Source: Erwinia amylovora (GTDB lineage Bacteria > Pseudomonadota > Gammaproteobacteria > Enterobacterales > Enterobacteriaceae). Taken from it: a stretch of DNA of 64,000 nt. The DNA lies in NCBI RefSeq assembly GCF_017161565.1, contig NZ_CP066796.1:3472001-3536000 (forward strand). Reading direction: 5' to 3'. Under the pieces are notes generated by a model. That model was not told the DNA's origin. It did not search any database and saw nothing but the letters and a program-made list of their open reading frames with translations. Below, in pieces: positions 52,166 through 63,231 of this stretch (positions are counted from its first letter, which is position 1; every line of letters starts with the position of its first letter). Both the position numbers and the translations under genes were made by a program.

Positions 52166-53803
52166 TCAGCTTGTCCTGCGCCAGCCAACCAGCCAGGCCA
52201 CCAGGCCTGCGGCCATCATCCCGGCAGAAAGCATGTCCCAGGCCGGTCGCGACAGCAGAACCGCGGTGCCGCTCAGTAGCAGAGTGGCACCAATGCCAAA
52301 TAAATAATGCGACTGATGTTGCCTGACGCGTTCCCCCTTCAGGTCTGTCGTCAGTCGGTCAACGCTATGCTGTAAATGCTTGTGTTGGCGCAGACTGTCA
52401 TAGAACAGCTCCGGCAACTCCGGCAGTTTCTCGGCCCAGTACGGCGCTTTCTCTTTTAACGCACGCACGATGGCCGGAATACCAATCTGATCTTTGATCC
52501 AGTTTTCAAGAAACGGCTTGGCGGTCTTCCACAAGTCCAGCTGCGGATAAAGCTGGCGGCCAACCCCTTCTACATACAGTAACGTTTTCTGTAACAGAAC
52601 CAGTTGCGGCTGAACTTCCATGTTAAAGCGACGTGCGGTATTAAACAGATTTAACAGCACGTGGCCGAAGGAAATTTCTGCCAGGGGTTTCTCGAAAATA
52701 GGTTCGCACACGGTACGGATGGCAAACTCGAAATCTTCCACATTGGTATCTGCCGGAACCCAGCCCGAATCCACATGCAGTTCTGCAACCTTGCGATAAT
52801 CGCGGTTGAAGAAAGCAATGAAGTTTTCTGCCAGATAGCGTTTGTCTTCCTTGTTCAACGAACCGACAATGCCGCAGTCAATCCCGATATACTGCGGATC
52901 TTCCGGGTGCTCGTAGCTGACAAAGATATTGCCAGGATGCATATCCGCATGAAAGAAGCTGTCGCGGAATACCTGGGTAAAGAACACCTGCACGCCACGT
53001 TCGGCCAGCAGTTTCATGTTGACACCGTGCTGTTCCAGCGTTGCCATATCAGAGATGGGAATACCGTAAATTCGCTCCATCACCAGCATGTTTTCACTGC
53101 AATAGTCCGAGTAAATTTCCGGCACATACAGCATTCTGCTTTGATCAAAGTTACGCCGTAATTGAATAGCATTGGCGGCCTCGCGCAGCAAATTTAGCTC
53201 ATCAAGCAGCGTTTTTTCATAGTCAGCAACCACTTCCTGCGGACGCAAACGGCGGCCATCAGGCAGCAAACGCGGGACCCAGCGCGCCAGGCGGTAGATC
53301 AGCTTCATATCGGCTTTGATCACCGGCAAAATATCGGGCCGGATCACTTTTATCACCACTTCGCGGCCGTTCTCTTTCAACGTTGCCGTATGCACCTGAG
53401 CGATGGATGCTGACGCCAGCGGAACGATATCAAAGTTGTCAAACTGGCTGTCAATGGAGGCACCTAACGATTGCTCAATGAGCTTCAGCGCCTGTGCCCC
53501 ATCAAAAGGAGGAACCTTGTCCTGCAGCATGGCCAGCTGATCGGCTATATGGGGCGGGAACAGATCGCGACGGGTAGACATCATCTGACCAAACTTAATC
53601 CAAACCGGTCCCAACTGTTCCAGCGCCAGGCGCAGACGTGCACCCAGGGGTTGATCTTTATGAATGTTTGGCATCCAGAACAGGCACTTGCGCCAGAGTA
53701 ACAGAGGAAGGGCCAGGCGCGTTTTAGGGATGAGTTCGTCAAGGCCGTAACTAAGAAACACGCGGATAATCAGATACAGACGGCGCAGTTCACCGTAGGT
53801 CAT
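52166..53803 (-). CDS. ubiB: Ubiquinone biosynthesis kinase-like protein UbiB
   Basis: 545 residues, ABC1/ADCK atypical kinase-like family. Conserved blocks: alanine-rich loop [11 protein letters not shown] near residue 130, [18 protein letters not shown] near 286 and the IDCGIVG metal motif. Two C-terminal hydrophobic segments anchor it to the membrane. It has ATPase activity and supports early ubiquinone steps. Overlaps the ubiJ stop by four bases. Confidence 0.97.
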   Translation of the reverse strand: MTYGELRRLYLIIRVFLSYGLDELIPKTRLALPLLLWRKCLFWMPNIHKDQPLGARLRLALEQLGPVWIKFGQMMSTRRDLFPPHIADQLAMLQDKVPPFDGAQALKLIEQSLGASIDSQFDNFDIVPLASASIAQVHTATLKENGREVVIKVIRPDILPVIKADMKLIYRLARWVPRLLPDGRRLRPQEVVADYEKTLLDELNLLREAANAIQLRRNFDQSRMLYVPEIYSDYCSENMLVMERIYGIPISDMATLEQHGVNMKLLAERGVQVFFTQVFRDSFFHADMHPGNIFVSYEHPEDPQYIGIDCGIVGSLNKEDKRYLAENFIAFFNRDYRKVAELHVDSGWVPADTNVEDFEFAIRTVCEPIFEKPLAEISFGHVLLNLFNTARRFNMEVQPQLVLLQKTLLYVEGVGRQLYPQLDLWKTAKPFLENWIKDQIGIPAIVRALKEKAPYWAEKLPELPELFYDSLRQHKHLQHSVDRLTTDLKGERVRQHQSHYLFGIGATLLLSGTAVLLSRPAWDMLSAGMMAAGLVAWLVGWRRTS

Positions 53804-54405
53804 TTTTCCTCCAGACGATGAATACGGGCATCAAGGGCATTTAACGAACGCGTCAATGCATCAACTTCTTCTGCGAACGATGCCAGCTCAAGCGGCCCCG
53901 GAGCCTGGCGCCACTCCTCGGTCAGCGTTTGCGCCAGATAACCCTGCTTACGTTGCACATCCCGCCGCACGGCATTAAAGCCACCAAGGAAGAACCGGGT
54001 CATGCCCTGCGCAGCAATGTCACCCACCCACGGAGACAGGTACTCTGCCGGGTCCAGTTCAGCTAAATCCAGCAAAGCTGAGAATTGCTGCACCACTTGC
54101 AGGTCGCCTTCTACTTCCAGCTCACCGCTGCGGATAAGCGTAGTCAGCTGCTGACGATCGCGAAGTTTTGGCAGCGTGACAACACGGGTTTTCACCGTAC
54201 AGTCGGGCGTATCACTCCAGTGACCAATCACATCCACCCGCTGTTCGCTGAAAATAATCGTGACTGGCTGCTTCAGCTCGGCCAGGACAATCGCCAGACT
54301 GCGCCCGCTGAGACGCTGACGAGCCAACTTCAGGCCACGGTCGCGATATAAAACATGGTTAAGCGCGGTCTCGAGACTGGCAGTTAACAGCGGCATTAAT
54401 GTCAT
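53800..54405 (-). CDS. ubiJ: Ubiquinone biosynthesis accessory factor UbiJ
   Basis: 201 residues with an N-terminal SCP2 lipid-binding domain (about residues 15-115) and a C-terminal coiled coil ([22 protein letters not shown]). It binds ubiquinone intermediates in the soluble Ubi complex together with UbiK. Lies between ubiE and ubiB in the conserved operon. Confidence 0.95.
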   Translation of the reverse strand: MTLMPLLTASLETALNHVLYRDRGLKLARQRLSGRSLAIVLAELKQPVTIIFSEQRVDVIGHWSDTPDCTVKTRVVTLPKLRDRQQLTTLIRSGELEVEGDLQVVQQFSALLDLAELDPAEYLSPWVGDIAAQGMTRFFLGGFNAVRRDVQRKQGYLAQTLTEEWRQAPGPLELASFAEEVDALTRSLNALDARIHRLEEK

Positions 54406-54417
54406 GCATATCCCTGT

Positions 54418-55173
54418 TTAAAACTTAAATCCACGGTGCAAAGCAACAATGCCGCCCGTCAGATTATGATACGTGGTGTTTTCAAAGCCGACATCCGTCA
54501 TCATCTGCTTCAGGGTTTCCTGATCGGGATGCATACGAATGGATTCTGCCAGATAGCGATAGCTGCCGGCGTCTTTTGCCACTATTTCACCAATTCGCGG
54601 CAGGATGTGGAAAGAGTAGGCGTCGTAGGCCTTGTTCAGCGGCTCGAACTGCGGTTTAGAGAACTCCAGCACCAGCAAACGGCCACCTGGTTTAAGCACC
54701 CGAAACATCGACGCCAGCGCTTTATCTTTATCGGTAACGTTACGCAGCCCAAAAGCGATGCTGATACAGTCGAAGTAGTTATCCGGGAACGGCAGGGCTT
54801 CTGCATTCGCCTGTACATAGCTGACGTTGCCGATAATGCCTCTGTTGCGCAGCTTTTCACGGCCCACTTTCAGCATCGAACTGTTAATGTCCGCCAGCAC
54901 CACTTCACCGGTTTCCCCGACCAGACGCGAGAACTTCGCCGTGAGGTCACCCGTACCGCCGGCAAGGTCGAGCACGCGCTGCCCGCGACGCACGCCGCTG
55001 CAGTCGATGGTAAAACGCTTCCAGATGCGGTGAATACCAAATGACATCAGATCGTTCATCAGGTCATATTTAGCCGCAACCGAATGGAAAACATCAGCAA
55101 CCATATCGGCTTTTTCATCTTTCGCTACGGTGCGATAGCCGAAGTGGGTAGTGTCCTTTGATTCATCTGCCAT
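54418..55173 (-). CDS. ubiE: Ubiquinone/menaquinone C-methyltransferase UbiE
   Basis: 251 residues from the ATG at 55171-55173 ([14 protein letters not shown]), the E. coli length; an upstream start eight codons earlier was rejected. SAM-binding motif [12 protein letters not shown] near residue 67, motif [12 protein letters not shown] and motif [14 protein letters not shown]. Methylates both ubiquinone and menaquinone precursors. 12 bases before ubiJ. Confidence 0.97.
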   Translation of the reverse strand: MADESKDTTHFGYRTVAKDEKADMVADVFHSVAAKYDLMNDLMSFGIHRIWKRFTIDCSGVRRGQRVLDLAGGTGDLTAKFSRLVGETGEVVLADINSSMLKVGREKLRNRGIIGNVSYVQANAEALPFPDNYFDCISIAFGLRNVTDKDKALASMFRVLKPGGRLLVLEFSKPQFEPLNKAYDAYSFHILPRIGEIVAKDAGSYRYLAESIRMHPDQETLKQMMTDVGFENTTYHNLTGGIVALHRGFKF

Positions 55174-55307
55174 TTGTTTTGCCTGCTCTACAATCAAATA
55201 TTAGCCAAGTGTACCAGAGTTGGGCCAGCCAAACACTGACCCTGCGCTTATTCATTGATGCCGTGAGGCGTACTGCGAGAAGAATAGCCGATATGTTCAG
55301 GCCCATG

Positions 55308-56783
55308 CTAACACGCATCGTCCTGCGCTTCTTCGGCTTCTTCCGGCAGAGCCTGTGCCACCAGCCGTGGGTCAATCGGCCGTTTTATCTCCACGCCCAT
55401 CTGGCGAAAACCTTCACTTTGGGCAATCAGGTTGCCGCGCCCTTCCGACAGTTTTTTCATTGCCTGACGGTAGCTGCCCTGAGCCTTATCAAGGCTTTGT
55501 CCGATGGCGCTCATATCATCGACAAACAGACGCATTTTGTCATACAGGCGGGCAGCACGGTCAGCAATACGCTGCGCATGACGGCTCTGATGTTCATAAC
55601 GCCACAGGTTGTTGATGGTACGCAGCGCCACCAGCAGCGTAGTCGGGCTGACCAGCATGATATTTTGGTTCAGCGCTTCGTTGACCAGTTCAGGCTGCCT
55701 GTCGATAGCCAGCAGGAAGGCTGGCTCCACCGGAATAAACATCAACACATAATCCAGCGAGCGTAAACCCGGCAATTGTTGATAATCTTTTCGGCTTAGT
55801 TGGCGTAAGTGTCCGCGAACAGCAGCGATATGCTCGCTGACCGCCGCCTCACGCTGCGCTTCGTTTTCGCCGTTAAAGTAGCGCTCATAGGCGACCAGCG
55901 TCATCTTCGCATCAATAACCACATCCTTGCCCTGCGGTAAACGGACGATGACGTCGGGCTGCATGCGTCCATTCTGCTCCAGCTGAATGTTGACCTGGGT
56001 TTCGTACTCGTGCCCTTCACGCAGACCGGATGCTTCCAGAACCCGGCTGAGAACCACTTCCCCCCAGTTACCCTGAGTTTTGTTGTCACCTTTCAGCGCT
56101 TTTGTCAGGTTAATCGCTTCCTGGGCCATCCGGGCATTGAGCTGCTGCAGGTTGCGAATTTCGTGGGCGAGCGTATGGCGTTCACGCGCTTCCTGACCGA
56201 ACCCGTCCTGTACCTGACGGCGGAACCCCTCAAGCTGTTCGCGTAAGGGGGTGATCAGGCCATGCAGGCTTTGGCGGTTTTGTTCATCGACCCGGCGTCC
56301 GCTATTTTCGAAGATGCGATTCGCCAGATTTTCAAACTGGGCATTCAGGCGTTGTTCGCTGTTCACCAGCAGCCGCTGTTTTTCCTCGGCGGCCATGCGC
56401 GTTTCCTCCAGCCGGATGGTGACTTCTCGCAGCTCCGCCTCCTGAGCGCTGTTAATCTCCAGCTGCGTGCGCAGCTCACGCGTCAGCTGCTGGGTTTCAC
56501 TGCGCCAGTGTTCAAGGTGGTGGAGTTTTTCCTCGGCCGCCGCCAGGGAGCCATGCAGCTGGCGCTGCTCCTGCTCATTCTGTTTTTGCAGCAGCAGCTG
56601 GCCATCAAGCTGCTGCTGCAAACGCTGGCGTTCATGCTGCGCCTGTTCCGCCGACTGCATCAGCAGCTGCCGTTCTGTTTCGCCTTGCGCCAGCTGCTGC
56701 TGACTGCGTAGCAAGGCAAGCAGCCAGCCTGCCAGTATCCCGGCCAGAGCAAAGCCCGCGCCGTAAATGATTGTAACATCCAC
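55308..56783 (-). CDS. rmuC: DNA recombination protein RmuC
   Basis: 491 residues from a GTG at 56781-56783, chosen because AGGAG lies seven bases upstream; longer in-frame starts lack this and precede the N-terminal membrane anchor (IIYGAGFALAGILAGWLLALL). A glutamine-rich coiled coil (residues 30-160) is followed by the conserved nuclease-like domain (NWGEVVLSRVLEASGLREG, DVVIDAKMTLVAYERYF). RmuC limits recombination at inverted repeats; mechanism unclear. Confidence 0.93.
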   Translation of the reverse strand: MDVTIIYGAGFALAGILAGWLLALLRSQQQLAQGETERQLLMQSAEQAQHERQRLQQQLDGQLLLQKQNEQEQRQLHGSLAAAEEKLHHLEHWRSETQQLTRELRTQLEINSAQEAELREVTIRLEETRMAAEEKQRLLVNSEQRLNAQFENLANRIFENSGRRVDEQNRQSLHGLITPLREQLEGFRRQVQDGFGQEARERHTLAHEIRNLQQLNARMAQEAINLTKALKGDNKTQGNWGEVVLSRVLEASGLREGHEYETQVNIQLEQNGRMQPDVIVRLPQGKDVVIDAKMTLVAYERYFNGENEAQREAAVSEHIAAVRGHLRQLSRKDYQQLPGLRSLDYVLMFIPVEPAFLLAIDRQPELVNEALNQNIMLVSPTTLLVALRTINNLWRYEHQSRHAQRIADRAARLYDKMRLFVDDMSAIGQSLDKAQGSYRQAMKKLSEGRGNLIAQSEGFRQMGVEIKRPIDPRLVAQALPEEAEEAQDDAC

Positions 56784-56957
56784 CCCTATTCTCCTGCTGA
56801 ACCCCTGACAGGGGAAAAATAGAGGCGCACTGTATAAATGTCCAGACAAAATACACCAGAGAGCGCCCCGTCAAGCTAAAAAAGCGGGGCAGCTCGAAGA
56901 TATATTGCAAGCAAGCGAAATTTGCAGGCCGGTAACAGGCGTGGCCCGCAGCGGGGA

Positions 56958-57722
56958 TCATTTCAGCAGACGGCGGGCAGCTTCAACCACAATTTTCACC
57001 GCATCATTCTCGGTTCTTTGCAGGGTTTGTGCCTCGGGGATCTCCTGCTGGGTGCGGTTAACGATCACCCCGGCCACCATGCCGGCACGCAACCCCTGGC
57101 TGGCACACATAGTCAGCAGCGTTGCCGACTCCATTTCATAGTTCAGCACGCCCATCTGTTGCCATTCCTGCATTGAATTCTGGAAGCGACTGACCACCCG
57201 GCCAGAGAAGGTGTCATAGCGCTCCTGGCCAGGGTAAAAGGTATCGGAGGACGCCGTGATGCCGATATGCATTCTCGCGCCCTGCGCTTTTGCTGCATCC
57301 ACCAGCGCGGTAGTACAGGTAAAGTCCGCCACCGCCGGAAATTCCAGCGGCGCAAAGTGCAGGCTGGCACCGTCCAGCCTTACTGAACCGGTGGTGACCA
57401 GCACATCACCCACCTTGATGTGCGGCTGGATAGCGCCGGTAGTCCCGACGCGCAGAAAGGTGCGCACGCCCAGCTGCGCCAGTTCTTCCACGGCGATGGA
57501 GGTGGAAGGCCCCCCAATTCCGGTTGAGCAAACTACAACGGCTTTACCTGCGATCTCACCACGCCAGCTGGTAAATTCACGGTGCGAGGCCAGATAAACC
57601 GGATTATCCATCAGGGCGGCAATTTTCTTCACCCGCTCCGGGTCACCGGGCACAATGGCCAGAGTAGCGCCCTGAAGATCGGCTTGAGTCAGGCCGAGAT
57701 GGAAAACGTCAGAATGTGCCAT
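56958..57722 (-). CDS. udp: Uridine phosphorylase Udp
   Basis: 254 residues from the ATG at 57720-57722 ([12 protein letters not shown]), which has AGGAG upstream; a start six codons earlier was rejected. Phosphate-binding [19 protein letters not shown] and [10 protein letters not shown] motifs match the hexameric enzyme. It cleaves uridine to uracil and ribose-1-phosphate in pyrimidine salvage. The 290-base gap to dlhH is its promoter region; in E. coli it is under CRP and CytR, and a TGTGA half-site is visible near 57796. Confidence 0.96.
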   Translation of the reverse strand: MAHSDVFHLGLTQADLQGATLAIVPGDPERVKKIAALMDNPVYLASHREFTSWRGEIAGKAVVVCSTGIGGPSTSIAVEELAQLGVRTFLRVGTTGAIQPHIKVGDVLVTTGSVRLDGASLHFAPLEFPAVADFTCTTALVDAAKAQGARMHIGITASSDTFYPGQERYDTFSGRVVSRFQNSMQEWQQMGVLNYEMESATLLTMCASQGLRAGMVAGVIVNRTQQEIPEAQTLQRTENDAVKIVVEAARRLLK

Positions 57723-58012
57723 GTAAAACTCCTGATACAAAACCTGCGGATGATTAGCGAACTGCTAATGTAAGAAAATTGCTCGTGACTTTATGTGATG
57801 AACATCCTTAATCAAAATGAAAATTGCATCTTCCGAACTTACAAAAGGTGATACAAGTCGCAATTGACCATCAGTTATCGCCATTTTCCCACATCCGGAG
57901 CTGTAGACAGGCTTTATCTGGTGATAAAGAGTTACCCTGATTCGATCGTTAATCCCAATGCATTCCTGACTATAGTTAGCTGACAACACGTAGCGCCTGC
58001 ACGGAGATGACC

Positions 58013-58849
58013 ATGAAACCCGAAAATAACATGACGCAAGAATTGAGCAACAAAGGCTTCGCGCCAGCGGTCGTTCCTGCCGCTGCCAGCACGATGATTA
58101 CCGACAGCGCCGACATTCTCTGTGGTGAGACCTCCATCCCAACTCAGGGCGAAAATATGCCCGCGTTCCACGCCAAACCACGCCATGCGCAAGGCCCTTT
58201 GCCGGTAGTAATGGTGGTGCAGGAAATTTTTGGCGTTCACGAACATATTCGTGATATCTGCCGTCGACTGGCGCTGGAAGGTTACCTGGCGGTCGCACCC
58301 GAACTCTATTTTCGTCAGGGCGAGCCTGCTGATTACACCGATATTCCTACGTTGGTCAAACAGCTGGTCAGTCAAATCCCAGACAGTCAGGTGCTGGCCG
58401 ACCTCGATCATGTGGCGAACTGGACTTCACGCCACGGCGGCGATATACGGCGTTTGGCAGTGACCGGTTTTTGCTGGGGTGGGCGCATTACCTGGCTTTA
58501 TGCCGCGCATAACCCGCAGCTGAAAGCCGCCGTTGCCTGGTATGGCAAGCTGGTGGGAGATAAGACGATGAAGCAGCCAAAACAGCCGGTGGATATTGCG
58601 GTGGATCTGGATGCGCCAGTTTTGGGGCTTTACGGCGGTAAGGATGATGGCATTCCGCCCGACAGTGTCGAAACCATGCGTCATGCACTGCGTGCCGCCA
58701 ATGCCAACGCCGAGATTATTGTCTATCCCGATGCCGGGCATGCGTTCAATGCTGACTATCGCCCAAGCTATGAGGCCGGCTCCGCTAAGGACGGCTGGCA
58801 GCGAATGCTGGCATGGTTCAGGCAGTATGGCGTGACGCCGGCAGCATAA
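58013..58849 (+). CDS. dlhH: Dienelactone hydrolase-family protein (YsgA/DlhH)
   Basis: 278 residues from the ATG at 58013, placed six bases after GGAG; the ATG at 58007 abuts that ribosome site. Alpha/beta-hydrolase with the dienelactone-hydrolase nucleophile C in GFCWGGR near residue 160, the acid in GGKDDGIP and the histidine in DAGHAFNADYRPSY. Physiological substrate is unknown. Position between udp and metE is conserved. Confidence 0.94.
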   Translation: MKPENNMTQELSNKGFAPAVVPAAASTMITDSADILCGETSIPTQGENMPAFHAKPRHAQGPLPVVMVVQEIFGVHEHIRDICRRLALEGYLAVAPELYFRQGEPADYTDIPTLVKQLVSQIPDSQVLADLDHVANWTSRHGGDIRRLAVTGFCWGGRITWLYAAHNPQLKAAVAWYGKLVGDKTMKQPKQPVDIAVDLDAPVLGLYGGKDDGIPPDSVETMRHALRAANANAEIIVYPDAGHAFNADYRPSYEAGSAKDGWQRMLAWFRQYGVTPAA

Positions 58850-58871
58850 AAAAAGGGGCGCTAAGCGCCCC
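58848..58871 (-). terminator. Terminator of metE
   Basis: GGGGCGC / GCGCCCC stem (58855-58871) with a run of T on the minus strand (A-run at 58848-58854). It may also reduce readthrough from dlhH. Confidence 0.88.
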
Positions 58872-58908
58872 AAATAATAGTTACATCAAAACACAACAAC
58901 ACAGATAT

Positions 58909-61182
58909 TTAAGCTTTTTGTGCATTTCGCAAGTTTTGCGCCGCTTTAACCATGTTTGCCAGCGCCTGGCGAGTTTCCGGCCAGCCACGGGTTTTCAGTC
59001 CGCAGTCCGGGTTCACCCACAGACGTTCAGTAGGGATGCGCTGTGCCGCTTTAAGCAGCAGCGCTTCCATCCACTCTACGCTTGGCACGTTTGGCGAGTG
59101 GATATCGTAAACGCCCGGACCGATTTCATTTGGATACTCGAACTCTTCAAACGACTCCAGCAGTTCCATATCAGAACGTGAGGTTTCGATGGTGATCACA
59201 TCCGCATCCAGCGCGGCAATCGAATCCATGATGTCGTTGAACTCGCAGTAACACATGTGGGTATGGATCTGGGTGTCGTCCTGTGCCACGGCGGCGTTCA
59301 GACGGAAGGCATCGACCGCCCACGTCAGATAAGCCGCCCAGTCGGACTGATGCAGCGGCAGCCCTTCGCGCAGTGCAGGCTCATCAATCTGAATGATACC
59401 AATGCCCGCTTTTTCCAGATCTTCAACTTCATCACGCAGCGCCAGCGCAATCTGTTTGGCGATAGTTTCACGCGAAACATCTTCACGCGGGAATGACCAA
59501 CACAGGATAGTTACCGGACCGGTCAGCATGCCTTTTACCGGCTTGTCAGTCAGTGACTGAGCATATTTTGCCCATTCTACGGTAATCGCTTCCGGGCGGC
59601 TGACATCACCGATGATAACCGGCGGCTTCACGCAGCGTGAACCGTAGCTCTGCACCCAGCCATTCTGCGTGAAAATGAAGCCGTCAAGGTGTTCGCCGAA
59701 GTATTCCACCATGTCGTTACGCTCCGCTTCGCCGTGCACCAGCACGTCCAGCCCTAAGCGCTCCTGCTCAACGATAGCCTGCTTAATGTGCCCGGCGATG
59801 CCGGTGCGGTAGCGGGTGCCGTCCAGACGGCCCTGTTTGAAGTCGAGTCGCAGCCCGCGAATTTCCGTGGTTTGCGGGAATGAACCGATGGTCGTGGTTG
59901 GCCACGCCGGCAGCTGGAAGCGCTGACGCTGGGCTTCAGCACGTACCTGATAGCTGTTCTTACGCAAGCTGTCCTGCGGTGAAATCGCTGCCAGACGCTG
60001 GCCGACGGCGGCATTGTGCACGCGAGTAGAGTGCTGACGGGCGCGAATTGGCGCACTCCATGCTTCCAGTGAAGCCGGGTCATTGTTGTTCAGCGCATTG
60101 CTTAACAGTGACAGCTCGGAGCACTTCTGTAGGGCAAAGGCAAACCAGCTTTTCACTTCTTCGTCCAGGCGGGTTTCCACGCTCAGGTCGATCGGGCTGT
60201 GCAGCAGTGAGCAGGAGGAGCCAATCCATAGCTGTTTGCGCTGTGCAACCAGCGGCTGCAGGCGTTCAAACCAGCTACTGAGATCCGCACGCCAGACGTT
60301 ACGGCCGTTAATCACACCAACGGACAGCAGCCAGTCTGCCGGTACTTTGCTGTTCAGCAGGGCGATGTCGTCTTTACCGTGCACCAGATCAACATGCAGC
60401 CCCTGAACCGGCAGCGCGCTGATGGTTTCAAGGTTCTGGCCAATGCTGTCGAAATAGGTGGTCAGCAGCAGTTTGGTTTGCCCCTGAAGCGCGTCATAAG
60501 CGGGCTTAAAGGCAGCCAGCCACTCGGCGGGCAGTTCCAGCGCCAGCGCCGGCTCATCAATCTGCACCCATTCGACATCGCGCTTAGCCAGTTCCGCCAG
60601 CACCTGCTGGTACACCGGCAGAATATCTTGCAACAGGTTAAGGCGATCGAACTGGTCGCCCTTCACTTTGCCCAGCCACAGATAGGTCACCGGGCCAAGT
60701 AGCACAGGTTTCACTTTATGACCCAGCGCCAGCGCTTCGTCGACTTCATTCAGCAGCTGAGTCCAGGTCAGTTTGAACTGCTGGCCCTGCACAAACTCCG
60801 GCACCATGTAGTGATAGTTGGTGTTAAACCATTTGGTCATTTCTGCTGCAGCGGCGGGTTCACCGCTCGGTGCACGGCCACGGCCCAGGCGAAACAGGGT
60901 ATCGAGGTCAACTGAACCATCTTTATTCTGGTGACGTGCCGGCACGTTACCCAGCAGCAGGCTGGTGGTCAGTACGTGGTCGTACCAGGCAAAATCACCT
61001 ACCGGCAGCAGATCCACGCCAGCGTCTTTCTGCTGCTGCCAGTGGCGGGCGCGCAGCTCACGTCCAACTGCCAGCAATTCTTCCTGGGTGCTGTTACCCG
61101 CCCAGTAGCTTTCCTGCGCTTTCTTCAGTTCGCGCTGCAGGCCGACACGGGGGAAGCCGAGAGTATGGTTCAGAATAGTCAT
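58909..61182 (-). CDS. metE: Cobalamin-independent methionine synthase MetE
   Basis: 757 residues, two TIM barrels. The C-terminal zinc ligands are in [11 protein letters not shown], the [13 protein letters not shown] glutamate and [11 protein letters not shown]. It transfers the methyl of 5-methyltetrahydrofolate-triglutamate to homocysteine. Divergent from its activator metR over 150 bases carrying MetJ boxes. Confidence 0.98.
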   Translation of the reverse strand: MTILNHTLGFPRVGLQRELKKAQESYWAGNSTQEELLAVGRELRARHWQQQKDAGVDLLPVGDFAWYDHVLTTSLLLGNVPARHQNKDGSVDLDTLFRLGRGRAPSGEPAAAAEMTKWFNTNYHYMVPEFVQGQQFKLTWTQLLNEVDEALALGHKVKPVLLGPVTYLWLGKVKGDQFDRLNLLQDILPVYQQVLAELAKRDVEWVQIDEPALALELPAEWLAAFKPAYDALQGQTKLLLTTYFDSIGQNLETISALPVQGLHVDLVHGKDDIALLNSKVPADWLLSVGVINGRNVWRADLSSWFERLQPLVAQRKQLWIGSSCSLLHSPIDLSVETRLDEEVKSWFAFALQKCSELSLLSNALNNNDPASLEAWSAPIRARQHSTRVHNAAVGQRLAAISPQDSLRKNSYQVRAEAQRQRFQLPAWPTTTIGSFPQTTEIRGLRLDFKQGRLDGTRYRTGIAGHIKQAIVEQERLGLDVLVHGEAERNDMVEYFGEHLDGFIFTQNGWVQSYGSRCVKPPVIIGDVSRPEAITVEWAKYAQSLTDKPVKGMLTGPVTILCWSFPREDVSRETIAKQIALALRDEVEDLEKAGIGIIQIDEPALREGLPLHQSDWAAYLTWAVDAFRLNAAVAQDDTQIHTHMCYCEFNDIMDSIAALDADVITIETSRSDMELLESFEEFEYPNEIGPGVYDIHSPNVPSVEWMEALLLKAAQRIPTERLWVNPDCGLKTRGWPETRQALANMVKAAQNLRNAQKA

Positions 61183-61244
61183 CAGTTGTGCCTCTTTACA
61201 TTAATCGTTAGCTGAACACGTCCTGATTTACTCGATATTCATTT

Positions 61245-61260
61245 GGACGTCCAGATGTTT
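61245..61260. promoter_or_regulatory. MetJ met boxes in the metE-metR intergenic region
   Basis: Two adjacent eight-base boxes, GGACGTCC and AGATGTTT, against the consensus AGACGTCT (6 of 8 and 6 of 8). MetJ with S-adenosylmethionine would repress. MetR sites (TGAA-N5-TTCA) are expected here too but only a TGAA half-site (61213) was clear. Confidence 0.65.
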
Positions 61261-61332
61261 ACACCGCTATAATCCGCAGGTACTGTATTAACCACAAGCG
61301 CAAAATATTCACTGTCGATGTGAAGGACTCTC

Positions 61333-62271
61333 ATGATCGAACTCAAACACCTGCGAACGCTTCAGGCTCTGCAAAATACCGGCTCGCTGGCCGCCGCTGC
61401 CGCCCAGCTTCACCAAACACAGTCGGCGTTGTCACACCAGTTCAGTGACCTGGAACAACGTCTTGGTTTCCGACTGTTTGTGCGTAAAAGCCAGCCGCTG
61501 CGCTTCACGCCGCAAGGCGAAGTTCTGCTACAGCTGGCTGAGCAGGTATTGCCGCAGATACAGCAGGCGTTACAGGCCTGCCACGAACCGCATCAAACCA
61601 CGCTGCGTATCGCCATTGAATGCCACAGCTGTATTCAGTGGCTGACCCCGGCGCTTAACGAATTCCGCCAAAGCTGGCCTCAGGTGGTGATGGATTTTAA
61701 ATCCGGCGTCACCTTTGACCCGCAGCCGGCTCTGCAACAGGGCGAGCTGGATGTGGTGCTGACATCCGATATTCTGCCGCGCAGCGGACTGTTTTATTCG
61801 CCGATGTTCGATTTTGAAGTACGCCTGGTATTGGCTCCCAACCATCCACTGGCGCAAAAGACGGTTATCTCACCCCAGGATCTCGCCAGCGAAGTGCTGA
61901 TGATCTACCCGGTGCAGCGTCAGCGCCTGGATATCTGGCGTCATTTCCTGCAACCCGCGGGCGTCAGTCCGGCGCTGAAAAGCGTGGATAATACGCTGCT
62001 GTTGATTCAGATGGTTTCAGCCGGCATGGGTATCGCTGCCCTGCCGCACTGGGTGGTAGAGAGCTTTGAGCACCAGGGACTGGTGGTCACTAAAGCGCTG
62101 GGCGATGGCCTGTGGAGCCGGCTGTATGCCGCAGTGCGCGACGGTGAACAGCGTCAGCCTGTGATTGAGGCGTTTACCCGTTCCGCGCGTCAGCACGCCT
62201 GTGAACATTTACCACGGGTACGCGATGCATCACGTCCCGGAACGCCACTCCCTTCTGCTTACAACGTCTGA
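61333..62271 (+). CDS. metR: LysR-type regulator of methionine synthesis MetR
   Basis: 312 residues: N-terminal helix-turn-helix ([20 protein letters not shown]...[12 protein letters not shown]) and a C-terminal co-inducer domain. With homocysteine it activates metE and related genes. Slightly shorter than E. coli MetR (317). Divergent from metE. Confidence 0.97.
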   Translation: MIELKHLRTLQALQNTGSLAAAAAQLHQTQSALSHQFSDLEQRLGFRLFVRKSQPLRFTPQGEVLLQLAEQVLPQIQQALQACHEPHQTTLRIAIECHSCIQWLTPALNEFRQSWPQVVMDFKSGVTFDPQPALQQGELDVVLTSDILPRSGLFYSPMFDFEVRLVLAPNHPLAQKTVISPQDLASEVLMIYPVQRQRLDIWRHFLQPAGVSPALKSVDNTLLLIQMVSAGMGIAALPHWVVESFEHQGLVVTKALGDGLWSRLYAAVRDGEQRQPVIEAFTRSARQHACEHLPRVRDASRPGTPLPSAYNV

Positions 62272-62374
62272 GCCAGGCGTCGGCATTGAGCAGGCGGCTG
62301 TTTAGCGGGATGCAGCTTTGGCAATGAAGGGGTATACTGCGCGCACTGCAACAGTTTCACTGAAGAGAGTTTTT

Positions 62375-62845
62375 ATGACCAATAATGACGTCCTGCGCAG
62401 CGTGCGATACATGCTGAATTTAAGCGATGCTCAAGTTGTAAGCATTCTGGCGCGGGCAGAGAGCGAAGTCACCGAAGCCGAAGTGCACAGCTTGCTGAAA
62501 AAAGAAGATGAGCCAGGCTATCGCCCCTGCCCCGATGTCATCATGGGTTACTTTCTTAATGGCCTGATTTTTGAACGCCGTGGCAAAAGCGAAGACGCAC
62601 CAGCCCCTTCCATCGAGCGAAAGATGACTAACAACATCATGATGAAGAAGCTGCGTGTGGCGTTCGACCTGAAAACGACCGACATCATCGAACTGTTAAA
62701 AAGTGCTGATTTTGCGGTGGGTCAGTCGGAGATTGGGGCGATCTTCCGCAAACCGGGGCACAAGAACTATCGCGAATGCGGCGATCAGATCCTGCGTAAT
62801 TTCCTTAAAGGTTTGACGATGAAAATCCGCCCGGCAAAAAAATAA
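62375..62845 (+). CDS. yehS: DUF1456 family protein YehS
   Basis: 156 residues from the ATG at 62375 (MTNNDVLRSVRYML), after GAAGAGAG; a longer in-frame start upstream was rejected. It has the two similar halves of the DUF1456 family (each with a helical segment and a ...CPDVIMGYFLNGLI / ECGDQILRNFLKGL ending). Function is unknown. In E. coli yehS is far from metR, so its place here marks a break in gene order. Confidence 0.92.
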   Translation: MTNNDVLRSVRYMLNLSDAQVVSILARAESEVTEAEVHSLLKKEDEPGYRPCPDVIMGYFLNGLIFERRGKSEDAPAPSIERKMTNNIMMKKLRVAFDLKTTDIIELLKSADFAVGQSEIGAIFRKPGHKNYRECGDQILRNFLKGLTMKIRPAKK

Positions 62846-63231
62846 GCTCACCGCATTGTGACTGATTAACGCTATTTAACCGCCCCGCATGGCGTTAATC
62901 ATTCTCCTCCCCATGCGCCATCCCTGCGGTAAAATGCTTTCTTGTGAGCACGAGCAATCCGCAAACGAACCCGATAATCCGCCCGTGTCACAAACGCGAT
63001 GCGGTTAACGATGTCATCTGCCAGTGTGAAGCCAGACAGCGATCTCTGGTCACATTCAGCGCCATAACGTCATAAAAATGTCACATTTGTGCCTCTCTTC
63101 ACGGTCATTTTTACCGACAGCTGCCAGGCTGTGTGCGCAATGGAACATGGCGGCCATGCGCGGCTGCGTGTTGTTCTTCCCCGGCACATTTCACCGGGAT
63201 ATCCGTATCTGAGCCACGGGAGGCTTAACCG
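62846..63231. other. Non-coding region upstream of glpT
   Basis: 386 bases between yehS and glpT. No gene. TGTCACA- and GGTCACA-type half-sites near 63050-63085 may be CRP-related, as expected for glpT, but no full CRP or GlpR operator was clear. Confidence 0.5.
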